Part shown: one piece after another, positions 1 through 6,578 of the stretch
Layout of the letters: each line of letters starts with the position of its first letter
How positions within the stretch are numbered: position 1 is the stretch's first letter
Assembly: GCA_003645435.1 (NCBI GenBank)
Contig: QNFD01000159.1
Coordinates: 1-6,578, forward strand
Origin: Gammaproteobacteria bacterium
GTDB lineage: Bacteria > Pseudomonadota > Gammaproteobacteria > GCA-001735895
Length of the DNA stretch: 6,578 nucleotides
Reading direction: 5' to 3'
Notes under the pieces: generated by a model
The model's input: only the letters and a program-made list of their open reading frames with translations
What the model was told of the DNA's origin: nothing
Database searches by the model: none
Translations under genes and position numbers: made by a program

Positions 1-1533
1 GGCAAAATTTACCAGAGCCTGTTGGCCTTACCCGATATTGACGACATTAGCGATTACCGGTTCAAGGCGCTTGCCCTCAATATCCGCTCTAAAGGAGTTC
101 TTGCTATCGGCAAGCCACTTGAATCTGTACGGTTACGAATTCAGATCGATGAATATCTGAAAACAGTTAAAGAAATCGAAAAAAATCATGAATTTATCTG
201 GGACGCGCTTAATCGTATCAGTGAGCCGGCAATACTGCGCACACTAGGCGAACAACAAACCAACGAATTACGCGGCTGGCTCGAATTAAATTTAATTGCG
301 CGGCGTTCCAATATGTTGCCGGCAAAGATCGAGCCCTGGATATCCCAGTGGTATCAAATCTACGATGGCCACTCGGCAGGCGCCTATTTTGCGGTGAACC
401 TGCTCGAAGAGAGTAGGCGAATTTACATCAAGCCCGCGCGCATCGCGCTAATGCTACCGTTTTCGGGCCGATTGGAAAAAGTCGCAGATGCCATTCAAAA
501 TGGATTCATGTATGCCTACTACCAGGATCGTAACCTGGATCAGGAACCGGCTGTCGAACTCGAAATCATTAATGCCAGCACCGATGTGTCGGAGTTTAAC
601 GCTCAATACCTGCAGGCAATCGAGAATGGTGCTGATTTCATCGTTGGCCCAATCAGTAAAGAACTAATCAATTATTTACAGAACCAGGACAAGCTCGCTG
701 TACCCACATTGACACTAAACTATGCAGAAATAAAAAAGGAACCCACCCTGAATCTTTATCAGTTTGGTTTACGGCCGGAGGACGAAGCCGAACAGATAGC
801 GGATCTTGCTCTCGCCGAAGGCAGGAATCTTGCAGTCACCCTGGTACCCGATACCGAATGGGGAGCTCGTTTACAACTTGCTTTTAGCGAACGATTTGAA
901 GCCCTTGGAGGGCGCGTGGTTGGCAGTGAAATTTTCCCCGGGAAGAAAAATGACTATTCGAAGTCCATCAAGAAACTCCTGAACCTGGACACCAGTAATT
1001 CGCGGCGTAGCATAATTCAGCAGGTAATCGGAGAACCGGTAAAGTTTGAACCCAGGCGGCGTCAGGATGTGGACATGGTGTTTATCGCTGCTAATTCACG
1101 CCAGGCGCGGTTAATCAAACCCCAGCTAAAGTTTCATCGCGCCCAAACTCTGCCGGTATATGCGACCTCGAATATTTCTTCCAGCAGCGGCAATCCTGAT
1201 GACGATCGTGATTTAGATGGTATCCAGTTTGTAGACATCCCCTGGATGCTGGACAGTTCCGACAATCAGGACTTTAAGCGGATCAGGCAATACTGGCCCG
1301 ATAGCAGCAAACCCTTTAGCCGTTTATACGCCCTCGGCATTGATGCTTATCGGCTTATACCCGCATTGCGTCGATTAATGATAAATCCCGGTGAAACCGT
1401 ACAACTCAACACTGGTCAATTATCAGTTGATATGAATGGCCGCGTAAAGCGAGCATTATTGTTGGCTACCTACGATAAAGGCGTCACCAGGCTCCTGGAA
1501 CAGCCGGGTAATCGGCTTCAACCTCCACAATAA
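1..1533 (+). CDS. lpoA: LpoA (LppC family), penicillin-binding protein activator, 5' end missing
   Basis: Partial gene: the frame is open from the first base, so the start, the lipoprotein signal peptide and the lipobox lie off the left edge; 510 residues are visible. LpoA is an outer-membrane lipoprotein that reaches through the periplasm to stimulate PBP1A in peptidoglycan synthesis. Visible residues 1 to about 140 are the helical TPR-like N-domain, including a GWLEL segment near residues 92-96. From about residue 145 (IALMLPFSGRL) the protein becomes a periplasmic-binding-protein-like fold (Peripla_BP_6 type), with ADFIVGPISKEL, VPTLTLNYAE and, near the end, LYALGIDAYRL. Family members I recall are about 575-680 residues, so roughly 60-170 residues are missing. 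The TAA stop at 1531 is followed by yraN after 9 nt, in the same reading frame. The family call is firm; the PBP1A partner is inferred from characterised homologues. Confidence 0.92.
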   Translation, partial: GKIYQSLLALPDIDDISDYRFKALALNIRSKGVLAIGKPLESVRLRIQIDEYLKTVKEIEKNHEFIWDALNRISEPAILRTLGEQQTNELRGWLELNLIARRSNMLPAKIEPWISQWYQIYDGHSAGAYFAVNLLEESRRIYIKPARIALMLPFSGRLEKVADAIQNGFMYAYYQDRNLDQEPAVELEIINASTDVSEFNAQYLQAIENGADFIVGPISKELINYLQNQDKLAVPTLTLNYAEIKKEPTLNLYQFGLRPEDEAEQIADLALAEGRNLAVTLVPDTEWGARLQLAFSERFEALGGRVVGSEIFPGKKNDYSKSIKKLLNLDTSNSRRSIIQQVIGEPVKFEPRRRQDVDMVFIAANSRQARLIKPQLKFHRAQTLPVYATSNISSSSGNPDDDRDLDGIQFVDIPWMLDSSDNQDFKRIRQYWPDSSKPFSRLYALGIDAYRLIPALRRLMINPGETVQLNTGQLSVDMNGRVKRALLLATYDKGVTRLLEQPGNRLQPPQ

Positions 1534-1542
1534 GCTTTTGCA

Positions 1543-2512
<970 letters not shown>

Positions 2513-2523
2513 ACCTGGCCCTG

Positions 2524-2910
2524 TTACTTGACGACCTTAAGACCCGGCTTTGAAGATTTTTTAGCTTTCTTGCTATCGCCCTGCGAGTCCTCAGACTCGG
2601 CCGAAAACATCATGCCCTCGCCATTTTCCCGGGCATAGATCGCCAGAATCGATGACATTGGGCAATAGACATCCTGTGCAACGCCATTGAAACGCGCCGA
2701 GAACGAGAGAAATTCGTTAGTCACTTCCAGGTTTTGTATCGCCGATGGCGCAAGGTTTAAAACTACCTTTCCATCATTTGCGATTCCGCTGGGCACCAGT
2801 ACATCGTCGCTACTGGTATCGGCCAATATATAGGGGGTCATCGCATTATCCAGTAACCACTGGTATAAAGCTCGAATCAGATAAGGCTTACTCGGGGTCA
2901 TCGCCTGCAT
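2524..2910 (-). CDS. sspB: SspB, ClpXP protease adaptor (specificity-enhancing factor)
   Basis: A 128-residue SspB. In E. coli, dimeric SspB binds the ssrA tag of stalled-translation products and tethers them to ClpX. The substrate-binding domain covers about residues 5-102, with PYLIRALYQWLLDN near the start, DGKVVLNLAP in the middle and LAIYARENGEG near its end. A short polar, lysine-rich linker (about 103-120) leads to KPGLKVVK at the C-terminus, matching the ClpX-docking tail of E. coli SspB (PALRVVK). At 128 residues it is shorter than the E. coli protein (about 165), mainly because the acidic linker is shorter. The ATG at 2908-2910 is followed by a second in-frame ATG at 2899-2901 (M4); neither has a convincing ribosome binding site, so the start is uncertain by three codons. 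It begins 12 nt after the sspA stop, and translation is probably coupled to sspA. Confidence 0.9.
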   Translation of the reverse strand: MQAMTPSKPYLIRALYQWLLDNAMTPYILADTSSDDVLVPSGIANDGKVVLNLAPSAIQNLEVTNEFLSFSARFNGVAQDVYCPMSSILAIYARENGEGMMFSAESEDSQGDSKKAKKSSKPGLKVVK

Positions 2911-2922
2911 GAAACATTCAGG

Positions 2923-3549
2923 CTAGGCAACCATATCCCGTTCCTGTTCTGACAGGCTGGCCTGAAATGACGGTCGCGAAAATACTTTTTTCATATACCT
3001 GGTAATGGGTTTTGCATTCGCCGGCAACTCGATTCCATAATATGGCAAACGCCACAAAATCGGTGCAATACTGCAATCCAGTAAACTGAATTCATTGGAA
3101 AGAAAATATGGCATCGCGGAAAATACTTCAGCCGAATTAATCAGGCTTTCGGTCAATGCTTTTTTTGCCAGGGTTTTCCTTTTCTCGGTGCCACGCTCGA
3201 TATCGCCCAACAGGCTAAACCAGTCGCTTTCAATTCTAAACAGGGCTAGCCGACTCTTGGCACGCGATACCGGGTCGACCGGCATTAAAGGCGGGTGCGG
3301 GAAGCGCTCATCGAGGTACTCGATCAGCACTCTTGCGTTGTAAAGTACCAGATCACGATCGACCATGGTTGGAACAGTCGCATAAGGATTCAGATCGATT
3401 AAATCTTCAGGCAGGTTATCCACATCGACATCGTGGATTTCGACCGCGATATCTTTCTCCGCAAGCACGATGCGGGCACGATGACATTCAGGGTCGACCG
3501 GTGATGAAAAACAACTCATCACGGAACGGCGATTCGCCACTACTGACAT
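2923..3549 (-). CDS. sspA: SspA, stringent starvation protein A (GST-fold, RNA-polymerase-associated)
   Basis: A 208-residue protein with the glutathione-S-transferase fold. In E. coli SspA binds RNA polymerase, helps acid and starvation survival, lowers H-NS levels and activates phage P1 late genes; it is not an active GST. The N-terminal thioredoxin-like domain (about 1-82) has VANRRSVMSCFSSP and LIDLNPYATVPTMVDRDL. The surface motif PHP, needed for E. coli SspA activity, is at residues 84-86 within ERFPHPPLMPV. The C-terminal helical domain carries PYFLSNEFSLLDCSIAPILWRLP. The usual Glu-Ser pair at the GST glutathione-contact position is Asn71-Ala72 here, in keeping with no glutathione chemistry. 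The ATG at 3547-3549 has a good AAAGGA 7 nt upstream. It lies 15 nt after petC and 12 nt before sspB, in the usual pet-ssp linkage. Confidence 0.94.
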   Translation of the reverse strand: MSVVANRRSVMSCFSSPVDPECHRARIVLAEKDIAVEIHDVDVDNLPEDLIDLNPYATVPTMVDRDLVLYNARVLIEYLDERFPHPPLMPVDPVSRAKSRLALFRIESDWFSLLGDIERGTEKRKTLAKKALTESLINSAEVFSAMPYFLSNEFSLLDCSIAPILWRLPYYGIELPANAKPITRYMKKVFSRPSFQASLSEQERDMVA

Positions 3550-3556
3550 AATTAAT

Positions 3557-3562
3557 TCCTTT
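3557..3562 (-). promoter_or_regulatory. Ribosome binding site of sspA
   Basis: AAAGGA on the minus strand, 7 nt before the sspA ATG and starting only 2 nt after the petC stop codon. It supports the chosen sspA start and shows that sspA has its own strong initiation signal inside the operon rather than relying only on coupling. Confidence 0.7.
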
Positions 3563-3564
3563 GG

Positions 3565-4329
3565 TTAGTGTATGTCTTTCCAGAATTCTTTCTTAAGGAA
3601 ATAAGTCAGAATCAGTAACAAGAATAGAAATATGATAACGCCGGTACCCACATTTTTACGTGTTTGCTTGTAAGGCTCGGCAACATAATCAAGAAAAGCG
3701 ACCAGATCATGGACCGTCGCATCGTATTCTGATTTGCTTTGACTACCTGGTTCGATGAGGTCAAAACCCACGATAACTTCGTGTTCACCACCATGGCCAT
3801 CCGGGCGCATCTCTCTCCTGGCCTTTTGGGAACCTTGCAGTTCGACTAATGCATGCGGCATTGCCACACTATCGAACACACCATTATTCATCCCGAGTGG
3901 ACGAGATTCGTCGACATAAAAGCCACGCAGGTAGTTATACAGCCAGTTCACGCCGCGTGAGCGTGCAATCAGACTAAGATCGGGTGGAGCGACACCAAAA
4001 GCCTGTTCGCCATACTGCTTTGTCATCGTGGTTTTCATCAAGGCGCCAACTTTAGTTTTCTCTCCCTTTTCATCGGTAGTGAAAATCAGGTTCTGCAACA
4101 CCATTTCATCGGATATTCCAAGAACCCGACCGACCCGGTCATAGCGTGAGTACTTTGCCGAATGGCAACTCATACAATAGTTAACAAAGGTGCGCGCGCC
4201 GCGCTGCATCGCCGCCTTGTCACTCCAGTCAATTTCGATCTTGTCGTTCGGATAAGTTGAACCACCACCCGCAGCCCATGCGGAAACGGGCAACAGCAGG
4301 GCCACAACAATAATTAAACTCTGCTTCAT
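3565..4329 (-). CDS. petC: Cytochrome c1 subunit of the cytochrome bc1 complex
   Basis: A 254-residue membrane-anchored c-type cytochrome that takes electrons from the Rieske centre and passes them to soluble cytochrome c. A Sec signal peptide covers about residues 1-19 ([19 protein letters not shown], cleavage near A19/A20). The haem-binding CMSCH is at 52-56, with C52 and C55 attaching the haem and H56 as proximal ligand. The likely sixth ligand is M157 in VAMPHAL. APPDLSLIARSRG (114-126) is a family signature. One C-terminal anchor helix spans about 229-245 and is followed by a positive KKEFWK tail that stays cytoplasmic. Length and architecture match proteobacterial c1. The start codon shares one base with the petB stop (TAATG), and a GAGAGGG lies 7 nt upstream. 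Maturation needs the Ccm system, which is not in this window. Confidence 0.95.
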   Translation of the reverse strand: MKQSLIIVVALLLPVSAWAAGGGSTYPNDKIEIDWSDKAAMQRGARTFVNYCMSCHSAKYSRYDRVGRVLGISDEMVLQNLIFTTDEKGEKTKVGALMKTTMTKQYGEQAFGVAPPDLSLIARSRGVNWLYNYLRGFYVDESRPLGMNNGVFDSVAMPHALVELQGSQKARREMRPDGHGGEHEVIVGFDLIEPGSQSKSEYDATVHDLVAFLDYVAEPYKQTRKNVGTGVIIFLFLLLILTYFLKKEFWKDIH

Positions 4330-5558
4330 TATTGAACCCTCTCTGGAACCGGTTTGGTATTCTCGTTTTTACTAATCACCCAGAGCCCCAGGAAGAAACC
4401 GAAATAACCAACGCTAAAGATTTGCGCAAACAGTGTCCTGCCATCTGAAACCGGCAGCGCGCCAAGGTAGCCGAGACCAATAAAACTAACCACCAGCATC
4501 GCCAGCAACCATTTAAAGGACTGTGATCGATAGCGAATCGAATGCACCTTGCCGCGATCGATCCAGGGCAGTAGAAAAAGCACGAAAATCGATGCAAACA
4601 TGGCGATGACGCCAGTTAGCTTGTGCGGTATGGCGCGTAAGATTGCGTAAAACGGGGTGAAATACCACACAGGCGCAATATGTTCCGGGGTCTGGAAGGG
4701 GTTAGCCGGTATAAAATTAGCGTGCTCGAGGAAATACCCGCCCATTTCCGGGGCGAAGAATACAACCGCGCTAAACAGAATCAGGAAGCCGACGACACCG
4801 ACGATATCCTTCACCGTATAGTAAGGATGGAATGGAATACCGTCCAGGGGAATGCCGTTTTCATCCTTGTGTTTCTTGATCTCGACACCGTCCGGATTGT
4901 TTGAGCCGACTTCATGCAGGGCGAGGATATGCATTACCACGAGCAGCAGTAACACCAGCGGCACGGCGATAACATGCAGCGCAAAGAAACGGTTCAGGGT
5001 TGCGTCGGCAATAACGAAATCGCCGCGAATCCACAGGGTTAGATCATCTCCAATCACCGGTATTGCACCAAATAGCGAGATGATCACCTGTGCGCCCCAG
5101 TAAGACATCTGGCCCCAGGGCAACAGGTAGCCCATGAAAGCTTCGGCCATTAAGGCAAGGAAAATAAACATGCCGAAAAGCCAGATCAGTTCCCGTGGTT
5201 TCTGATACGAACCGTACATCAGGCCGCGAAACATATGTAGATAGACGACGATGAAAAACGCCGAGGACCCAGTCGAATGCAGGTAACGAAGGAGCCAGCC
5301 CCAGTCGACATCGCGCATGATGTATTCGACTGATTCGAACGCCATTTCGCCGTCGGGCTTGTAATGCATGGTTAAAAATATTCCAGTTATGATTTGCAGC
5401 ACCAGCACCAGCAGCGCCAGCGAGCCAAAGAAATACCAGAAGTTGAAATTTTTCGGCGCGTAATATTTGGATAAATGCTCTTCCCACATTTTGGTCAGCG
5501 GGAAACGATCGTCGATCCAGCCGATCAAACCACCTGTCGAAGGCTTATTATTCATCAT
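4329..5558 (-). CDS. petB: Cytochrome b subunit of the cytochrome bc1 complex
   Basis: A 409-residue integral membrane protein holding haems bL and bH and both quinone sites (Qo, Qi). Eight membrane helices can be made out: about 43-64, 92-115, 125-146, 190-214, 252-270, 313-333, 349-367 and 378-396. Helix B supplies haem ligands H94 and H108, and helix D supplies H195 and H210. The helix D pair is separated by 14 residues, not the 13 of mitochondrial and Rhodobacter cytochrome b. The Qo motif is PVWY (296-299) in place of PEWY. The loop after helix D carries the [20 protein letters not shown] insert that I associate with beta/gammaproteobacteria. Two adjacent ATGs begin the frame. The first overlaps petA by 4 nt (ATGA); the second (5553-5555) overlaps by 1 nt (TGATG) and is better placed, 7 nt after GGAG. 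The true start may therefore be one codon later. Confidence 0.96.
   Translation of the reverse strand: MMNNKPSTGGLIGWIDDRFPLTKMWEEHLSKYYAPKNFNFWYFFGSLALLVLVLQIITGIFLTMHYKPDGEMAFESVEYIMRDVDWGWLLRYLHSTGSSAFFIVVYLHMFRGLMYGSYQKPRELIWLFGMFIFLALMAEAFMGYLLPWGQMSYWGAQVIISLFGAIPVIGDDLTLWIRGDFVIADATLNRFFALHVIAVPLVLLLLVVMHILALHEVGSNNPDGVEIKKHKDENGIPLDGIPFHPYYTVKDIVGVVGFLILFSAVVFFAPEMGGYFLEHANFIPANPFQTPEHIAPVWYFTPFYAILRAIPHKLTGVIAMFASIFVLFLLPWIDRGKVHSIRYRSQSFKWLLAMLVVSFIGLGYLGALPVSDGRTLFAQIFSVGYFGFFLGLWVISKNENTKPVPERVQ
4337..4343 (-). promoter_or_regulatory. Ribosome binding site of petC, inside the end of petB
   Basis: GAGAGGG on the minus strand, 7 nt before the petC ATG and wholly within the last codons of petB. 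Together with the one-base TAATG overlap, it fixes the petC start and points to coupled translation with matched subunit amounts. Confidence 0.7.
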
Positions 5559-6151
5559 GCCACTCCATCTTCGCCGATTAAAATCAGGCCATCGTCTATG
5601 AAATAATGGGGTGGGATAGTCAGATTCGTGGGTGCGGGAACCCCGCTGTATACGCGCCCGGCAAAATCAAACTTGGAACCATGGCAGGGGCAGAAAAATC
5701 CACCCTGGAAATCGGCTGTTATGGTTGGTACGTAGGTTGGCGAACAACCCAGGTGCGTACAAATACCCACCATTATCAAATATTCAGGCTTGATAGAACG
5801 ATATTCATTTTTGGCATAATCGGGCTGAATACTATCCTCTGAGTTTGCATCGCTTAATTTATCGGCTAAATTATCCAGCGTATCGAGCGCATCCTGGCCC
5901 CTGCGCACTACCCAGACCGGTTTACCGCGCCATTTCACTATAATTTGCTGACCGGATTGAAGTTTGCTGATATCCGCTTTGACCGGGGCGCCGGCTGCTT
6001 TCGCGCGTGCGCTCGGGTTCCAGCTTTTAACAAAAGGAATCGCTACCGCTACCGTACCGACAGCCCCGACTACAACCGTTGCCGCGGTCAGGAAACGCCG
6101 GCGATTATTATCTACCCCATCAGCAGACATTAGAATCTCATCAGAAGACAT
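5555..6151 (-). CDS. petA: Rieske iron-sulfur subunit of the cytochrome bc1 complex
   Basis: A 198-residue Rieske protein that takes one electron from ubiquinol at the Qo site and hands it to cytochrome c1. Counting from the upstream ATG: a twin-arginine motif [11 protein letters not shown] (15-25) precedes one membrane helix (about 26-41), typical of uncleaved Tat-exported Rieske anchors. A flexible hinge rich in Ala/Lys (about 47-56) follows. Box I CTHLGC (131-136) and box II CPCHG (154-158) supply the cluster ligands C131, H133, C154 and H157 and the disulfide C136-C156. The conventional start is probably the second ATG at 6128-6130, because [14 protein letters not shown] lines up with the Pseudomonas N-terminus as I remember it (MSNDGVNAGRRRFL). 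The upstream ATG at 6149-6151 arises from a 21-bp in-frame tandem duplication and adds seven residues. An in-frame TAG three codons before it rules out anything longer. First gene of the likely pet-ssp operon. Confidence 0.95.
   Translation of the reverse strand: MSSDEILMSADGVDNNRRRFLTAATVVVGAVGTVAVAIPFVKSWNPSARAKAAGAPVKADISKLQSGQQIIVKWRGKPVWVVRRGQDALDTLDNLADKLSDANSEDSIQPDYAKNEYRSIKPEYLIMVGICTHLGCSPTYVPTITADFQGGFFCPCHGSKFDFAGRVYSGVPAPTNLTIPPHYFIDDGLILIGEDGVA
5563..5566 (-). promoter_or_regulatory. Ribosome binding site of petB, inside the end of petA
   Basis: GGAG on the minus strand within the last codons of petA. It is 4 nt from the first petB ATG (5556-5558) and 7 nt from the second (5553-5555). 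The second spacing is nearer the usual optimum, so this site favours the second ATG without excluding the first. Confidence 0.6.
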
Positions 6152-6159
6152 TAGAATCT
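6118..6159 (-). repeat. 21-bp in-frame tandem duplication over the petA start codon
   Basis: Two directly adjacent 21-bp units, 6118-6138 and 6139-6159, match at 20 of 21 positions; the only difference is base 6124 versus 6145. Each unit contains ATTCTAATGTCT on the minus strand, so the petA start codon and its near upstream bases are present twice, and the protein begins [14 protein letters not shown]. Because 21 is a multiple of three, both ATGs are in the same frame. Near-identity suggests a recent replication-slippage event, but this is inference from one sequence. Confidence 0.85.
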
Positions 6160-6209
6160 ATCCCAGGTAAAGAGTTGAAACGCAGAAAAATGACCTTTAT
6201 TCTACACAT

Positions 6210-6256
6210 AAAAAATCGCTCGCTAGAATAGCTTAAAATCACATTTCCGTCGAGCG
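6210..6256 (-). terminator. Weak terminator-like structure after the nif3-like gene
   Basis: On the minus strand CGCTCG (6256-6251) can pair with CGAGCG (6222-6217), followed by an A and six Ts (6215-6210). The 28-nt loop is long for a Rho-independent terminator, although a small GCTA/TAGC hairpin (6232-6222) lies at its edge. It could end the nif3-like transcript about 50 nt past its stop codon, or could be chance. Confidence 0.25.
6225..6253 (-). promoter_or_regulatory. Candidate sigma-70-like promoter for petABC-sspAB
   Basis: On the minus strand TCGACG (6253-6248) is followed after exactly 17 nt by TATTCT (6230-6225), each matching four of six consensus bases, and the spacer is AT-rich. 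This would put the start of transcription roughly 65 nt upstream of the first petA ATG. A competing -10-like TAGAAT sits at 6204-6199 but has no recognisable -35. The match is weak and overlaps the terminator-like structure listed separately; both cannot act as drawn, so treat this as a candidate only. Confidence 0.3.
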
Positions 6257-6270
6257 CCATGATAACTTAA

Positions 6271-6302
6271 TTCCGTTCATTATCACTTCCGTTGATTATC
6301 AC
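6271..6302. repeat. Two adjacent 16-bp direct repeats upstream of petA
   Basis: On the plus strand TTCCGTTCATTATCAC (6271-6286) is followed immediately by TTCCGTTGATTATCAC (6287-6302), 15 of 16 positions identical. They begin 5 nt beyond the nif3-like stop codon, 120-151 nt upstream of the first petA ATG. A further TTCCGT occurs at 6245-6250, and GATAA (6261-6265) pairs with TTATC (6280-6284) as a short dyad. The placement suits an activator or repressor site, but I do not recognise the motif as that of a known regulator. Confidence 0.75.
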
Positions 6303-6307
6303 TGTTT

Positions 6308-6578
6308 TTAGACAGGGTTAGGAATATCGATAAACTGCTGGCGTACGCCAAACTGTTTCTCGATTACCGCGGCAAGCGCCTGTACACCGTATCGCTCGGT
6401 GGCATGATGGCCGGCAGCGATATAATGAATTCCCGCCTCTTTCGCAAAATGGAATGTGTGCTCCGATATTTCTCCACTGACGAAGGCGTCTATGCCCAGT
6501 GCCGAGGCCTGCTCTATGTACTCCTGCGCCGCCCCGGTACACCAGGCAATGGTTTGAATGGGCCGGTCACCCGCTGAA
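6308..6578 (-). CDS. Nif3/YbgI family dinuclear-metal hexameric protein, C-terminal part
   Basis: Partial gene: 89 residues plus the TAA stop (6308-6310) are visible, and the 5' end lies off the right edge, which is why no start codon is seen. The family (GTP cyclohydrolase I type 2/NIF3, E. coli YbgI) forms hexameric toroids with a two-metal site; its physiological reaction is unsettled. The visible part reads SAGDRPIQTIAWCTGAAQEY at its beginning, then ALGIDAFVSGEISEHTFHFA, and ends with IAAGHHATERYGVQ and FIDIPNPV. The His and Glu of GHHATER are the metal ligands of the C-terminal half as I recall from YbgI, and the FIDIPNP ending matches YbgI closely. The gene runs in the same direction as petA but is separated from it by 156 bp, so it may or may not share transcription. 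Confidence 0.9.
   Translation of the reverse strand, partial: SAGDRPIQTIAWCTGAAQEYIEQASALGIDAFVSGEISEHTFHFAKEAGIHYIAAGHHATERYGVQALAAVIEKQFGVRQQFIDIPNPV

Larger units (their letters stand above)
6152..6307 (-). other. Intergenic region between nif3-like gene and petA (petA control region)
   Basis: This 156-bp AT-rich stretch is the only sizeable noncoding segment in the window. Both neighbours read leftwards, so it must hold the end of the nif3-like transcript or a read-through, and probably the promoter of petABC-sspAB. It contains a pair of 16-bp direct repeats near the nif3 end, a third TTCCGT (6245-6250), a weak promoter-like pair, a GC-rich inverted repeat followed by a run of Ts on the minus strand, and a GGGA 9 nt before the upstream petA ATG. 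I see no small open frame worth calling. Confidence 0.6.

Noticed and set aside
3095..3551. Two plus-strand open frames opposite sspA
   Set aside because: Both are antisense to a clear SspA coding region and their translations (Arg/Ser-rich) resemble no protein family.
4376..5487. Several open frames of 73-147 codons on both strands within petB
   Set aside because: They are shadows of the cytochrome b gene in other frames; none has a domain, membrane pattern or start signal of its own.
5606..6170. Plus-strand open frames opposite petA
   Set aside because: They are antisense to the Rieske gene, whose motifs are all intact, and have no recognisable content.
6287..6302. Possible FNR/Anr or CRP box in the petA upstream region
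   Set aside because: TTGAT is present but the TTGAT-N4-ATCAA spacing is not met, and TGTGA at 6243-6239 lacks the second half-site. The match is too poor to call.
6318..6542. 74-codon minus-strand open frame near the right edge
   Set aside because: A different minus-strand frame over the same bases reads through to the window edge and gives an unmistakable Nif3/YbgI C-terminus (GHHATER, FIDIPNPV), so this one is a shadow.

Overview
The window is a compact piece of a gammaproteobacterial chromosome. The evidence is the gene content: lpoA (a gammaproteobacterial outer-membrane activator of penicillin-binding protein 1A), then yraN and a gmhA/diaA-type SIS gene, facing a petABC-sspAB block. From memory this order resembles Pseudomonas rather than enterobacteria, which lack the cytochrome bc1 complex. 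The cytochrome b also carries features I associate with beta/gammaproteobacteria. I cannot name a genus. I see no mobile element, CRISPR array, tRNA, rRNA or phage gene, and almost every base is coding.

Layout: (1) bases 1-2512, plus strand: the 3' part of lpoA (start lies off the left edge), yraN 9 nt later, then gmhA/diaA 4 nt after that. This is a tightly packed cell-envelope/housekeeping operon. (2) bases 2524-6151, minus strand: petA, petB, petC, sspA, sspB, transcribed right to left with overlaps of 4 nt and 1 nt and gaps of 15 and 12 nt, so probably one transcript. It converges on the first operon with only 11 nt between the stop codons. (3) bases 6152-6307: the only real intergenic region, about 156 bp, holding the likely control region of petA. 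(4) bases 6308-6578, minus strand: the C-terminal end of a Nif3/YbgI-family gene whose 5' end lies off the right edge.

How the genes work together: PetA (Rieske), PetB (cytochrome b) and PetC (cytochrome c1) are the three catalytic subunits of ubiquinol:cytochrome c oxidoreductase. SspA (RNA-polymerase-associated starvation protein) and SspB (ClpXP adaptor) ride on the same transcript, which ties respiratory-chain expression to starvation and proteolysis factors. The plus-strand genes serve peptidoglycan synthesis (LpoA) and probably LPS heptose synthesis or replication timing (GmhA/DiaA).

I found no wholly new system. The points most worth a second look are a 21-bp in-frame tandem duplication that copies the petA start codon, a pair of adjacent 16-bp direct repeats upstream of petA, a PVWY Qo motif together with b6-like haem-ligand spacing in cytochrome b, full metal-ligand retention in the SIS protein, an SspA substitution at the GST glutathione-contact site, and the absence of a dolP-type gene between gmhA and sspB.
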